Shown piece after piece: positions 33,714-41,572 of a stretch of 64,000 nt of DNA; position 1 is the first letter of the stretch, and every line of letters starts with the position of its first letter. Below the pieces are notes generated by a model, which saw only the letters and a program-made list of their open reading frames with translations, had not been told where the DNA came from and ran no database searches. The DNA lies in assembly GCF_016755875.1 (NCBI RefSeq), contig NZ_BNED01000005.1:6891001-6955000 (forward strand), in the 5' to 3' direction. A program made the translations under genes and the position numbers. The stretch is from Streptomyces spororaveus. GTDB lineage: Bacteria; Actinomycetota; Actinomycetes; Streptomycetales; Streptomycetaceae.

Positions 33714-35111
33714 ATGTTCGAACCAGTCATAGCGCCGAGCGGTACCCTGCTCGGGCTCCTCCAGCGGGGCCGTGGCGACGGCACGCTGCACGCACTCGCG
33801 GCGCCCAGGGCGGAGGCCCTGGAGGCCCTCAACCAGTGCGTGCTCCGCGATCCGCGCCAGGACTGGCAGGTCGAGAACCGCTCCCTGTACTACGCCCGGC
33901 TGTACCTGGACCTCGCCGGTCCCCTGGGCGAGATCGAGGCTCACCTCTTCAGCGCCGACGACCTCGTCGACGAAGAGGACCACCGCACGGGCCTCGCCCT
34001 GTCCGTCCTGGGCCACCTGGCCTCCTACGGCCGCGACGACGCGCTCATGCTGCTGCGCCGCTACGCCGCCTCGGGGGCGAACTGGGCCTGGGCACTCGAC
34101 GAGCTGGCCCTGCGTGACGACGACGAAGGCCTGCGGTCCCTGGCCGCGGCCGTCCTCGCCCGCTTCCCCGCCACGGCGGAGGGCGAGGCGCGGCTGGCCG
34201 CCGCCGTCCGCGACGCCTACGAGCCCCGCCCGTGGAGCCTGTGGGAGGAGATCCCCCAGTACGGAGAGCGCCTGCGCGCCGCCCGTCAGCAGGGCTCCTT
34301 CGACCGCTGGCAGCGCCAGATGACCCCCAGCGGCCCCCGGCCCGGCTGGGGCGTCCAGGCCGTCTTCGACTGGGCCGCCGACGGACTGCGCCGCGGCACC
34401 CCGCTGCACGTCCCCGCGGCCCGCTGCCTGGCCGCCGTGGCCCAGCCCGAGGACCGCTCCGCCATCCTCGCGGCCGCCGCCGGCGCGGACGGCGAGGCCG
34501 CCCGGGCCACCGCCCTGCACCACCTGGTCCTCGCCGAGCCGGACAACCCGGCCGTGCTGGACCTCATCGAAGCCGCTGCCGACGAGCCCGCCGTGGCCGC
34601 CTTCGAGCGCATGTGCGGCCCCGAGGCCGTCGAACGGGCCCGACGCTGGGTCCACCGCCCCGACGCGCTGGGCGAGGCCGCCGCGGCCACCCTGGCCGCC
34701 CGCGGCGGAGCCGAGGACGCGGGCCTGGTGCTCGGCGCCCTGCGCTCCACCGTGCGCGGCGCGGGCCCGGACACCCGGCGCCTGTTCGCCCTGGTGGACG
34801 GGGCCGGACGGCTCGCCATCGGCTGCGCGGCCCCCGTGCTGCGCCACGTCTACCGCGAGACCGCCTCGTCCCACCTGCGCGGCCGGGCCGCACGGGCCCT
34901 GGCCAGCACCGACCCCTCCTTCGCGGCGGGCTTCGCCGTCGAATGCCTCTGGGACTGCGAGGAGACCACCCGCGAGGTGGCGGCCCGCCACGCCGAGACG
35001 GCCGACGCCCGCGTCGCCCCGCGCCTGCGCCGCCTGGCCGCGGATCCGGCGGAGGAGGAGGACGTCCAGTCGGCCGTCCGCAGCCGCATCGCCCCGGAAT
35101 CGGCCGTGTAG
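33714..35111 (+). CDS. HEAT-repeat protein
   Basis: A 465-residue soluble, Ala/Arg/Glu-rich alpha-helical protein with about ten HEAT-like helical pairs: for example LALSVLGHLASYGRDDALMLL, LRSLAAAVLARFPATAEGEARL and AALEARARRWVHR-type segments, and a C-terminal repeat FAAGFAVECLWDCEETTREV. No enzymatic motif. HEAT repeats usually scaffold other proteins. The ATG at 33714 has TTGAGG nearby. A perfect hairpin follows the stop. The 20-codon ORF upstream may control it. Confidence 0.8.
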   Translation: MFEPVIAPSGTLLGLLQRGRGDGTLHALAAPRAEALEALNQCVLRDPRQDWQVENRSLYYARLYLDLAGPLGEIEAHLFSADDLVDEEDHRTGLALSVLGHLASYGRDDALMLLRRYAASGANWAWALDELALRDDDEGLRSLAAAVLARFPATAEGEARLAAAVRDAYEPRPWSLWEEIPQYGERLRAARQQGSFDRWQRQMTPSGPRPGWGVQAVFDWAADGLRRGTPLHVPAARCLAAVAQPEDRSAILAAAAGADGEAARATALHHLVLAEPDNPAVLDLIEAAADEPAVAAFERMCGPEAVERARRWVHRPDALGEAAAATLAARGGAEDAGLVLGALRSTVRGAGPDTRRLFALVDGAGRLAIGCAAPVLRHVYRETASSHLRGRAARALASTDPSFAAGFAVECLWDCEETTREVAARHAETADARVAPRLRRLAADPAEEEDVQSAVRSRIAPESAV

Positions 35112-35134
35112 ACCCGCCGGCAGCCCCACGACGC

Positions 35135-35176
35135 CACTCGGCCCGGCCCCCTGACAAGAGGGGGCCGGGCCGAGTG
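35135..35176. terminator. Perfect 18-bp terminator
   Basis: Bases 35135–35152 pair with 35159–35176 (18 bp, six-base loop GACAAG). It ends the HEAT-repeat gene and probably also stops the convergent transcript ending at 35206. Confidence 0.9.
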
Positions 35177-35205
35177 CTGTGACGGCGCGCGGCCGCGCAG
35201 CGCGA

Positions 35206-35871
35206 TCAGGGCGAAAGGGTGGCCGGTGGGCTGGGGGTTCGGGTGGGGCGCCCCATTTCCTTCTCCTTCAGGTAGGCCTCCCGGAAGTCGACCGAGCAGG
35301 ACGGGACCCATTCGTTCGGCAGGACTCCGAAGGCGAGTCCCCACTTCTCCTCCCACCACGGCTGGAAGTACGCCCACGTCAACACGAGTGTGTGTCCCGG
35401 GGGGACCGCCTTCGGGTTGACCTCGAGGGTGCGTCTGCCATCGCTGCTCGACACACCGGCCGCGGGATCGTCCTTCGGGCCGCGGACCCAGCCCTTGACC
35501 GCCTTGCACTCGAGTTCCGGCAGCAGCTCGGGCACGACGGTCGGGACCCCCAGTTCCTTCAGCCGGGCGGCCAGGGCCGGGAGCTGCTCCTGCCGGGGCG
35601 CATCGAACCGCAGCGACCCGTCCGGCTCCTTCGTGATCCTGGGCGCGTCCGAGGCCGAACGGCTCGGCGTGCCGGCCGGCAGGGAGCCGGTGCGGGTGCT
35701 GCCCGTGAGGGTCATGACGGCGACCACGGTGGCCGTGGCGACGCCCACCGCGAGCGGAATGCCGTACCGCCGGGCGAAGGACCGGGCGGGGGGCGCGGGC
35801 TCGATCTCCGGGAGACGGGCCAGGAGCGCTGCCTTCAGCCGCTCCTCGAAGCCACTGGGGCTGCTGTTCAT
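35206..35871 (-). CDS. Membrane-anchored partner of the ECF sigma factor
   Basis: A 221-residue protein whose ATG overlaps the sigma-factor stop (ATGA at 35868–35871). Residues 1–33 are cytoplasmic (FEERLKAALLARLPEI), one membrane helix spans about 37–57 (GIPLAVGVATATVVAVMTL), and the rest is extracytoplasmic. Coupling to a sigma gene suggests an anti-sigma factor, but the N-terminal part is too short for a standard zinc-containing anti-sigma domain and has no HxxxCxxC motif. It may therefore be a non-canonical regulator or a surface protein. Its outer domain carries WAYFQPWWEEKWG and three cysteines. Confidence 0.7.
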   Translation of the reverse strand: MNSSPSGFEERLKAALLARLPEIEPAPPARSFARRYGIPLAVGVATATVVAVMTLTGSTRTGSLPAGTPSRSASDAPRITKEPDGSLRFDAPRQEQLPALAARLKELGVPTVVPELLPELECKAVKGWVRGPKDDPAAGVSSSDGRRTLEVNPKAVPPGHTLVLTWAYFQPWWEEKWGLAFGVLPNEWVPSCSVDFREAYLKEKEMGRPTRTPSPPATLSP

Positions 35872-36440
35872 CGGGCTGCCTCCATCTGGCGTGCGGTCAT
35901 GGAGCCCGGGGCGCCCAGGGCGCGCCGGGCCCGGTGCAGGCGGACGCGGACCGTCGCCTGGGTGACGCCGAGGGCCTGGGCGGCCTCGGCCGGGGTGAGC
36001 TGGTCGAGCACGACCAGGTCGAGGGCGGCGCGCAGCGGCTCGGACAGGGCGGCGTGGCGCTCCGCGAGCTCCCTGAACGCGCGCTGGGCGTCGATCCGCT
36101 CCTCCAGCGCCGCCACGTCCTCGTCGTCGAGCAGGCGCCGCCCGCTCAGCCGCGCCAGCGCCCCGCTCTCGCGCGCCAGCCCGCGGGCATGGCCCGACAG
36201 GACGTTGCGGGCTATTCCGAACACCCAGGCGACCGGCGCTCCCCTGTCGGGCCGGTAGCCGCGGGCCGAGCTCATCGCGGCGAGGAAGATGTCGGCCGTC
36301 AGATCGGCCGCCAGGTGCGGGTCGGCGACCCGCCGCGTGACGAAGCCGAGCACAGCGTCGATGTGTTCCTCGTAGAACGCCGCGAACCCCTCGGGCGTGG
36401 TGAGGTCCGGTGGTCCGGTCTCGTGTCGTGGGCTGAGCAC
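35868..36440 (-). CDS. ECF-type RNA polymerase sigma factor
   Basis: A 190-residue group 4 sigma factor from GTG 36440, with GGGAGGAA upstream. Region 2 (about residues 18–85) contains DLTADIFLAAMSSARGYRPDR and PVAWVFGIARNVL; region 4 (about 125–175) ends in the helix LTPAEAAQALGVTQATVRVRLHRARRAL. It directs polymerase to a small regulon that cannot be named. Upstream on the minus strand, TGAAACG and AGTACGG about 17 bp apart (near 36480–36510) might be its own promoter. The next gene encodes a membrane protein and is translationally coupled. Confidence 0.9.
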   Translation of the reverse strand: MLSPRHETGPPDLTTPEGFAAFYEEHIDAVLGFVTRRVADPHLAADLTADIFLAAMSSARGYRPDRGAPVAWVFGIARNVLSGHARGLARESGALARLSGRRLLDDEDVAALEERIDAQRAFRELAERHAALSEPLRAALDLVVLDQLTPAEAAQALGVTQATVRVRLHRARRALGAPGSMTARQMEAAR

Positions 36441-36512
36441 CCGGTTCCTCCCTGCGCGGGGGACCCGGTCGGCCCCCTCACCCCGTACTTGGCCGAAGCC
36501 CCCGCGAACGTT

Positions 36513-37382
36513 TCACCGGGACCTCACGAACCTGACCGGCACCCCCGGCCGGGCCTGTGCCGCCGCGTCCAGGGCCGGGCCCGGCGGGACCACGCCCACC
36601 ACCGGGTAGCCGCCCGTCACCGGGTGATCGGCCAGGAACACCACCGGCAGCCCGTCCGGCGGCACCTGGACCGCGCCCAGCACCATGCCCTCGCTCGGCA
36701 GCTCGCCCGCCCGGGCGCGGACCAGCGCGGGGCCCGCCTCCGTCCGCAGCCCGATCCGGTTCGACCTGGCCGACACCCGGAACGCCGCCCGCCACAGCCC
36801 GGCCAGCGAAGCCTCCGTGAACCAGTCCGACCGCGGCCCCGGCCGCAGCGGGAGCAGCAGCTCCGAAGGGGGCCCGGGCAGGCCGCAGGCATCCGCCCCG
36901 GGGGCCGGATCCGGGCCGGCCGTGCCCACCGGCAGCAGCATCCCGGCGGACAGGACCGGCGGCCCCAGCCCGGACAGCAGGTCCGTGGAGCGACTGCCCA
37001 GGACCGCCGGGACGGCCAGGCCTCCCCGCACCGCGACGTAGCCGCGCACTCCCGACTCCGCCCGGCCCACCTCCAGCTCCGCCCCGGCCGGGAGCCGGAC
37101 CGGCGCTCCCCAGGCCACCGGGCGACCGGAGACCCGTACCGGACAGGGCGCGCCCGTGACCGCCACGGTGGTCGCAGCCAGGGCCCGCAGCCCGACCCCG
37201 TCCAGGGTCGTCTCCAGCGCCGCCGCGTCCGCCGCGTTGCCGACCAGCCGGTTGGCCAGCGCGTACGCCGCGGTGTCCAGGGCCCCCGAGCGCGGGACCC
37301 CCAGATGCGCGTATCCCGGCCGGCCCCGGTCCTGGACCGTCGTCAGCGCCCCCGGCCGCACTACCAGCAGCCCCTCAGCCAC
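36513..37382 (-). CDS. pxpC: 5-oxoprolinase subunit C (biotin-dependent carboxyltransferase-like)
   Basis: A 289-residue protein, GTG start, of the PxpC/KipA (AHS2) family. It opens LLVVRPGALTTVQDRGRPGYAHLGVPRSGALDT and has SELLLPLRPGPRSDWFT and SNRIGLRTEAGPAL in the second half; the substrate-binding SEGMVLGAVQVPPDGLPVVFLADHPVTGGYPVVG is split by Gly-rich turns. PxpABC hydrolyse 5-oxo-L-proline to glutamate with ATP. It overlaps the pxpB end by eight bases and is the last gene of the operon. Confidence 0.93.
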   Translation of the reverse strand: MAEGLLVVRPGALTTVQDRGRPGYAHLGVPRSGALDTAAYALANRLVGNAADAAALETTLDGVGLRALAATTVAVTGAPCPVRVSGRPVAWGAPVRLPAGAELEVGRAESGVRGYVAVRGGLAVPAVLGSRSTDLLSGLGPPVLSAGMLLPVGTAGPDPAPGADACGLPGPPSELLLPLRPGPRSDWFTEASLAGLWRAAFRVSARSNRIGLRTEAGPALVRARAGELPSEGMVLGAVQVPPDGLPVVFLADHPVTGGYPVVGVVPPGPALDAAAQARPGVPVRFVRSR

Positions 37383-38004
37383 GGCCGCCGCCCTCCTCCG
37401 CCGTGAACCGCACCCGGACCCCGGGCGCGAACAGCGCCGCCGGTTCCCGCCGCGGGTCCCACAGGACCGCGTCCGTGGAGCCGATCAGCTGCCAGCCGCC
37501 GGGGGAGGAGCGCGGGTACACCCCCGCGTACTCCCCGGCCAGCGCCAGCGAGCCCGCGGGGACGGCCGTACGGGGCGTCGCGCGGCGGGGGACGTGGAAC
37601 CGCTCCGGCAGCCCCGTCAGATAGCCGAATCCCGGCGCGAAACCGCAGAAGGCCACCCGGAACTCGGTGGCGGCGACGATCCCCGGGACCTCCCGCGGGG
37701 CCACCCCCCACACCCGGGCCACCTCCACCAGGTCCGGGCCGTCGTACCGCACCGGGACGGTGACCTGCGGCCCCTGCGTCGCGGCGAGCGGCGGCACCCG
37801 CCACCGCGCGATCCGGGCGGCCAGGGCGGCCGGGTCCTGTACGCCGTCCAGCAGTACGGTCCGCGCGGCCGGCACGAGGTCCCGTACGGGCCCCAGCTCG
37901 CCCGCGTCCCGGCGGCGCAGCAGCTCGGCGTGGAGCGCGGCGACCTCGTCCGCCGAGTCCAGTTCGACCAGCAGCGCCGCACCGCCCACCACGAGGGTCC
38001 TCAC
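37375..38004 (-). CDS. pxpB: 5-oxoprolinase subunit B
   Basis: A 209-residue protein (start GTG 38004, which overlaps the pxpA stop) of the PxpB/KipI (AHS1) cyclophilin-like family. The motif TEFRVAFCGFAPGFGYLTGLP (about residues 113–133) and PAGSLALAGEYAGVYPRSSPGGWQLIG are characteristic. It forms a heterocomplex with PxpC. In Bacillus the homologue KipI inhibits a sporulation kinase, but the pxpA neighbourhood supports the metabolic role here. Confidence 0.93.
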   Translation of the reverse strand: MRTLVVGGAALLVELDSADEVAALHAELLRRRDAGELGPVRDLVPAARTVLLDGVQDPAALAARIARWRVPPLAATQGPQVTVPVRYDGPDLVEVARVWGVAPREVPGIVAATEFRVAFCGFAPGFGYLTGLPERFHVPRRATPRTAVPAGSLALAGEYAGVYPRSSPGGWQLIGSTDAVLWDPRREPAALFAPGVRVRFTAEEGGGRG

Positions 38005-38795
38005 GCGAAGGCCTCCACCCGGACCCCGGCCGCGCCCAGCGCCTCCCGGACCCGGCGGGCGAGCCCGGCCGCCCCCGGCGTGTCCCCGTGCAGGCACAGC
38101 GAGCGCGCGGCCACGGAGACCGGCGACCCGTCGGCCGCCGTCACCGCCCCCTCGGCCGCCATCCGGACGGCCCGCGCCACGACCGCGTCCGGGTCGTGCA
38201 GCACGGCGTCCGGCTCGCCCCGGGGGACCAGCGTCCCGGCCGGTGTGTAGGCGCGGTCGGCGAAGGCCTCCGGTACGGGGGCCAGCCCGGCCTCCCGGGC
38301 GGCGGCGAGCAGCAGGGCCCCGGGCAGCCCCAGCACCGGCAGGCCCCCCGTGGCACCGGACCCGGCCGCCAGCCGGACGCCCGCCACCACGGCGGCGGCC
38401 TGGCCGGCGTCGTGCACGGTGCGGTTGTAGAGCGCGCCGTGCGGTTTCACGTAGGACACCCGGGAACCGGCCGCCCGCGCGAACACCTCCAGCGCCCCGA
38501 TCTGGTACGCCACCTCGTCGGCGAGCTCACCGGGCGGCACGTCCATGGAGCGCCGCCCGAAGCCGGCCAGATCGCGGTAGGACACCTGCGCGCCGATCCG
38601 CACGCCCCGCTCCGCGGCCAGCTCGCAGACCCGGCGCATGATGGACGGGTCGCCGGCGTGGAAGCCGCAGGCCACATTGGCGCTCGTGACGACGGAGAGC
38701 AGGGCCTCGTCGTCGGTGAGCGTCCAGCGCCCGAAGCCCTCGCCGAGATCGGCGTTGAGGTCGATCACAGGAGCGGATGCGATCATGGAATCCAT
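38001..38795 (-). CDS. pxpA: 5-oxoprolinase subunit A
   Basis: A 264-residue LamB/YcsF-family protein. It begins VIDLNADLGEGFGRW and has ANVACGFHAGDPSIMRR (about residues 38–54), SYRDLAGFGRRSMD and VKPHGALYNRTVHD (about 114–127). It provides the lactam-hydrolase part of the PxpABC complex. First gene of the operon pxpA-pxpB-pxpC, each overlapping the next by four to eight bases. No Shine-Dalgarno site is visible; TACGCT is at -12 to -7, so the transcript is probably leaderless. It is divergent from the condensin-like gene set. Confidence 0.95.
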   Translation of the reverse strand: MDSMIASAPVIDLNADLGEGFGRWTLTDDEALLSVVTSANVACGFHAGDPSIMRRVCELAAERGVRIGAQVSYRDLAGFGRRSMDVPPGELADEVAYQIGALEVFARAAGSRVSYVKPHGALYNRTVHDAGQAAAVVAGVRLAAGSGATGGLPVLGLPGALLLAAAREAGLAPVPEAFADRAYTPAGTLVPRGEPDAVLHDPDAVVARAVRMAAEGAVTAADGSPVSVAARSLCLHGDTPGAAGLARRVREALGAAGVRVEAFA

Positions 38796-38801
38796 GCGCT
38801 G

Positions 38802-38878
38802 AGCGTAGAGCAGGGGGCCGGGGGACGATCCGGCCGAACCATGCCGTTTGGGATGTTGTCAGTAACAGGACCTAGTCT
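38802..38878. promoter_or_regulatory. Divergent promoter region between pxpABC and the condensin-like operon
   Basis: Only 89 bp separate the two start codons. On the minus strand TACGCT (38802–38807) sits 7–12 nt before the pxpA ATG; on the plus strand TAGTCT (38873–38878) sits 7–12 nt before GTG 38885, with TTGGGA (38848–38853) as a possible -35 box at 19 bp spacing. Both genes therefore may be transcribed from the first base of their start codon. Confidence 0.5.
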
Positions 38879-38884
38879 TTGTCC

Positions 38885-40390
38885 GTGACTCTCCCCGCCC
38901 CGGCGAAGACCCTTCCGTCCCCGGCGCCGGGCCCGGCCGCCGACGAGGGCCTGGCCCGGCGGCTGCGCGCCCTCGCCTGCACCGCCCCGCTGCACGACCT
39001 CGACGTACGCAAGGCCAATCTGGCCGGCGAGTACGGGGTCTACGCGATGGCGGAGGTCGCGCTGGCCGCGATCGACCTGGTCACGCTCAACATGGACTTC
39101 GACACGGGCGCCGACCACGAGCAGATAGTGGCCAGGCTGCTGCCGCGCGTCGCGGCCCAGGCCCCGGCCCGCCCGGCGGCCGAGCACGAGCGGGTGGCCC
39201 GCTGGGTGCTGGAGAACCTGATCAACGTCGGCAGCGTGGACCGCGGTTTCCGCGCGATCTACGGCACCTTCGGCCCCGACGGCGTCTACGTGCGCCGGGA
39301 CTACGACTTCAAGCTCATCGAAGAGGTCCCCGGCCACGGCGGCGTGGTCTACCTGCGCACCACCGACGAGGCCGTCAACGTCCTGGTCGGCGCCCTCGAC
39401 ACCGACGTCACCAGCGCCCAGATCGCCGCCGAGGTCAAGCTGGAGGTGCTGATCAGCCGCGGGCGGCTGGCCGACGCCCAGCTCGCCGCCGAACAGGCCC
39501 GCTACCGGACCGTCCAGTACGCCGAGACCCTGCGCCGCACCCTGGACGCGACGCGCCGCAACGTCCGGGCGGTCGACTGGCTCCAGGCCGTGCCCGACAT
39601 GATCGCCGAGGCCCTGGACCACGTCGCCGACCGCTACCGCCACGAGAACGCGATCCTGACCAACATCCGCAAGGCGCGCGACGAGGCGGAGGAGCCGGAG
39701 AACAAGCGGCGCGCCGCCGAACTCGTCGACATCGTCAAGGACTGCATCCGCCGCCACACCCAGCTCCAGTCCCGGCTGCTGGACGCCGGCCCGCTGTTCC
39801 GCGCCGAGCAGGACCGCCAGGCCTTCGCGGCCCCGGCGCCCCGGTCCGGCATCGACCTGTACGGCCAGCTCGTCGCCCCGCTCCTGCCGCTCCCCCTGGA
39901 ACAGGCGAGCCGGGTGACCGCCGCCTTCTTCGCCTCCGGCGCGGGGCTGCGCACGCCCGTCTCGGTGCGCGTGGCCGACCTGGTCGAGATCCTGCTCACC
40001 CCGCCGGTGGAGCGCGAGCACCTCGGCGCGGAGATGCCCGAGCCGGACCTCATCGCCACCCCGGACGACAGCCGCTTCAGCGAGGAGCAGCTCGCCGCCG
40101 CGATGGAGCTGCTGGACCTCCCGCACGATGCCCCGCGCCGGCTGTCCGGGCTCCTCGCGGAGGCCCGCCGCAGCGACCCGGAACTGCCCTACCTGGTGGC
40201 CCTGCTGGCCGTGCACGCGGCGAGCCCGGCCGTCGGCACGGCCTACCGGCAGGGGGAGGAGCGGCTGCTCTTCGCGGTGGACGACGGCACGCAGCTCGAC
40301 GACCACGAATTCGGCGGCGCCGACCTCATCGTCGGCACCGCCCTCCTGGACGCCGCAGGCATGGCCGCCGACCGCGCGGAGGCGTCGTGA
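38885..40390 (+). CDS. Kleisin-like (MukF/MksF/JetA-like) protein
   Basis: A 501-residue protein from GTG 38885 (TTG 38879 is an alternative). It is largely helical, with a basic/acidic coiled-coil middle (about residues 205–310, QARYRTVQYAETLRRTLDAT, then ENKRRAAELVDIVKDCIRRH) between an N-terminal helical domain (EGLARRLRALACTAPLHDLD) and a C-terminal acidic part. This arrangement and its place ahead of a winged-helix protein and an SMC-type ATPase suggest the kleisin subunit of a MukBEF-like complex; sequence identity with known families was not established. It ends 230 bp before the next gene, where a palindromic repeat is inserted. Confidence 0.6.
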   Translation: MTLPAPAKTLPSPAPGPAADEGLARRLRALACTAPLHDLDVRKANLAGEYGVYAMAEVALAAIDLVTLNMDFDTGADHEQIVARLLPRVAAQAPARPAAEHERVARWVLENLINVGSVDRGFRAIYGTFGPDGVYVRRDYDFKLIEEVPGHGGVVYLRTTDEAVNVLVGALDTDVTSAQIAAEVKLEVLISRGRLADAQLAAEQARYRTVQYAETLRRTLDATRRNVRAVDWLQAVPDMIAEALDHVADRYRHENAILTNIRKARDEAEEPENKRRAAELVDIVKDCIRRHTQLQSRLLDAGPLFRAEQDRQAFAAPAPRSGIDLYGQLVAPLLPLPLEQASRVTAAFFASGAGLRTPVSVRVADLVEILLTPPVEREHLGAEMPEPDLIATPDDSRFSEEQLAAAMELLDLPHDAPRRLSGLLAEARRSDPELPYLVALLAVHAASPAVGTAYRQGEERLLFAVDDGTQLDDHEFGGADLIVGTALLDAAGMAADRAEAS

Positions 40391-40408
40391 CCACCGATCC
40401 AGTTCCGC

Positions 40409-40544
40409 CGGCTCCGGATTCAGCCCCGCCGGCGTTTGAGGCGCGGGTCCGGGCGGAGCCCGGTGCCCGGCGGAGCCGGGTTTCCTGGGGCGCTGCCCCA
40501 GACCCCGTGCCTCAAACGCCGACGGGGCTGAATCGGCCGGAGCC
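40409..40544. repeat. Intergenic palindromic repeat of the streptomycete REP-like type
   Basis: Bases 40409–40442 (including GATTCAGCCCCGCCGGCGTT) are nearly the inverse of 40509–40544. The interior contains smaller hairpins: GGGCGGAGCCC, CCCGGCGGAGCCGGG and TGGGGCGCTGCCCCA. Similar CGCCGGCGTTTGAGG palindromes are scattered between genes of many streptomycetes. Here it separates the kleisin-like and winged-helix-like genes, and might affect their expression ratio by stabilising or ending the transcript. Confidence 0.8.
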
Positions 40545-40619
40545 GCCTGGTCCGCACACCGGCCCCGCCGGCAGCAGCCGTACCGCCCGAACCACCCGCA
40601 CCGCCGAGGAGATCCACCC

Positions 40620-41522
40620 GTGAGCGACCACCACGCCGAGCACCCCGCGTGGAGCGAGCCCGTGCAGACGGCCCCGGCCGCGCCGGTCCAGGCCGCCGCG
40701 CCGGTGACCCCCGCCGACGCCGCCGACGCGGCCCGGCTCGTCGCCTTCGGGCTCCAGCCCAAGCTGCTTCCCGCCCGGGACGCCGAGTACGCGGAGCTGC
40801 TCCGCCGCTACCGCGAGAACCCCGCCTTCGGCCGGCTCGCCGACGCCGTCGCCACCGGCCTCGGCCTCGTCGTCCTGGAGGTGTCCCCGCGCGCCGGCAT
40901 GGCGGTGGCCGCCGACGAGGACTCCGTCTTCGCCGTCCGGATGGGCGACTACGCCCGCCGCACCGCCGCCGACTCCGCCGACCGCTTCCTGCACGGCCTC
41001 GCCCACCTCGCCGTCGCCGCCCTGGCCTTCCCCCGCCCCGAGGACCTCGCCGACGACGGCTACATCGGCCGCATCACCGTCAACGGCGTCGACGCATTCG
41101 TCCGGCAGACCTGCCGCCGCCTGGAGGAGCGCGCCGAGGAGCTCGGCGAGAACACCGACCCGGCCTCCGACGCCCCCGGCCTGGAGGCCGCCTGGCGCGT
41201 CTACGCCCGCCGCAGCGCGACCGGCGCCACCAAGGACGCCCGCCGCCTCGCCGGCTCCACCACCGGCATCGTCGGCAAGGCCGCCGCCTTCCTCACCGAC
41301 TCCGGTTTCCTCCAGCGCACCGGCGACGAGGCCGGCGGCACCTACCGCACCACCCCCCGCTACCAGCTCCAGGTCCGTGACATGGCGGGCAGCGCGGCGA
41401 TGGCCGAGCTCCTGGAACTCGGCGTGGTCCCCGTCAGCGACGGCTCCGCCACCCTGCTGCCGCCGCCCGAGGGCGACGACCTGGACCTGGCCGCCGACGC
41501 CGGGCTCCCGTTCCACGCCTGA
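40620..41522 (+). CDS. Winged-helix-like (MukE/MksE/JetB-like) protein
   Basis: A 300-residue protein with GTG start behind GAGGAGATC. A disordered Pro/Ala N-terminus (1–40) precedes an alpha/beta body with repeated helical segments and a C-terminal motif GKAAAFLTDSGFLQRTGDEAGGTYRTT (about 221–247, shown for position only in part: GKAAAFLTDSGFLQR) that looks like a winged-helix wing, followed by the strand YQLQVRDMAG. Tandem winged helices are characteristic of MukE/MksE/JetB. The function is inferred from its position between a kleisin-like and an SMC-type gene; the next start is 51 nt away. Confidence 0.6.
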   Translation: MSDHHAEHPAWSEPVQTAPAAPVQAAAPVTPADAADAARLVAFGLQPKLLPARDAEYAELLRRYRENPAFGRLADAVATGLGLVVLEVSPRAGMAVAADEDSVFAVRMGDYARRTAADSADRFLHGLAHLAVAALAFPRPEDLADDGYIGRITVNGVDAFVRQTCRRLEERAEELGENTDPASDAPGLEAAWRVYARRSATGATKDARRLAGSTTGIVGKAAAFLTDSGFLQRTGDEAGGTYRTTPRYQLQVRDMAGSAAMAELLELGVVPVSDGSATLLPPPEGDDLDLAADAGLPFHA

Positions 41523-41572
41523 GCCCCCGCCCCCGTACCTCCCTCACCCAGACACCACGAGAGTCCGCCGCC

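Noticed and set aside
40387..40623. A 78-codon frame between the kleisin-like and winged-helix-like genes.
   Set aside because: Most of it is encoded by a palindromic intergenic repeat that is found at many non-coding sites in streptomycetes. Kept only as a finding about the insertion.
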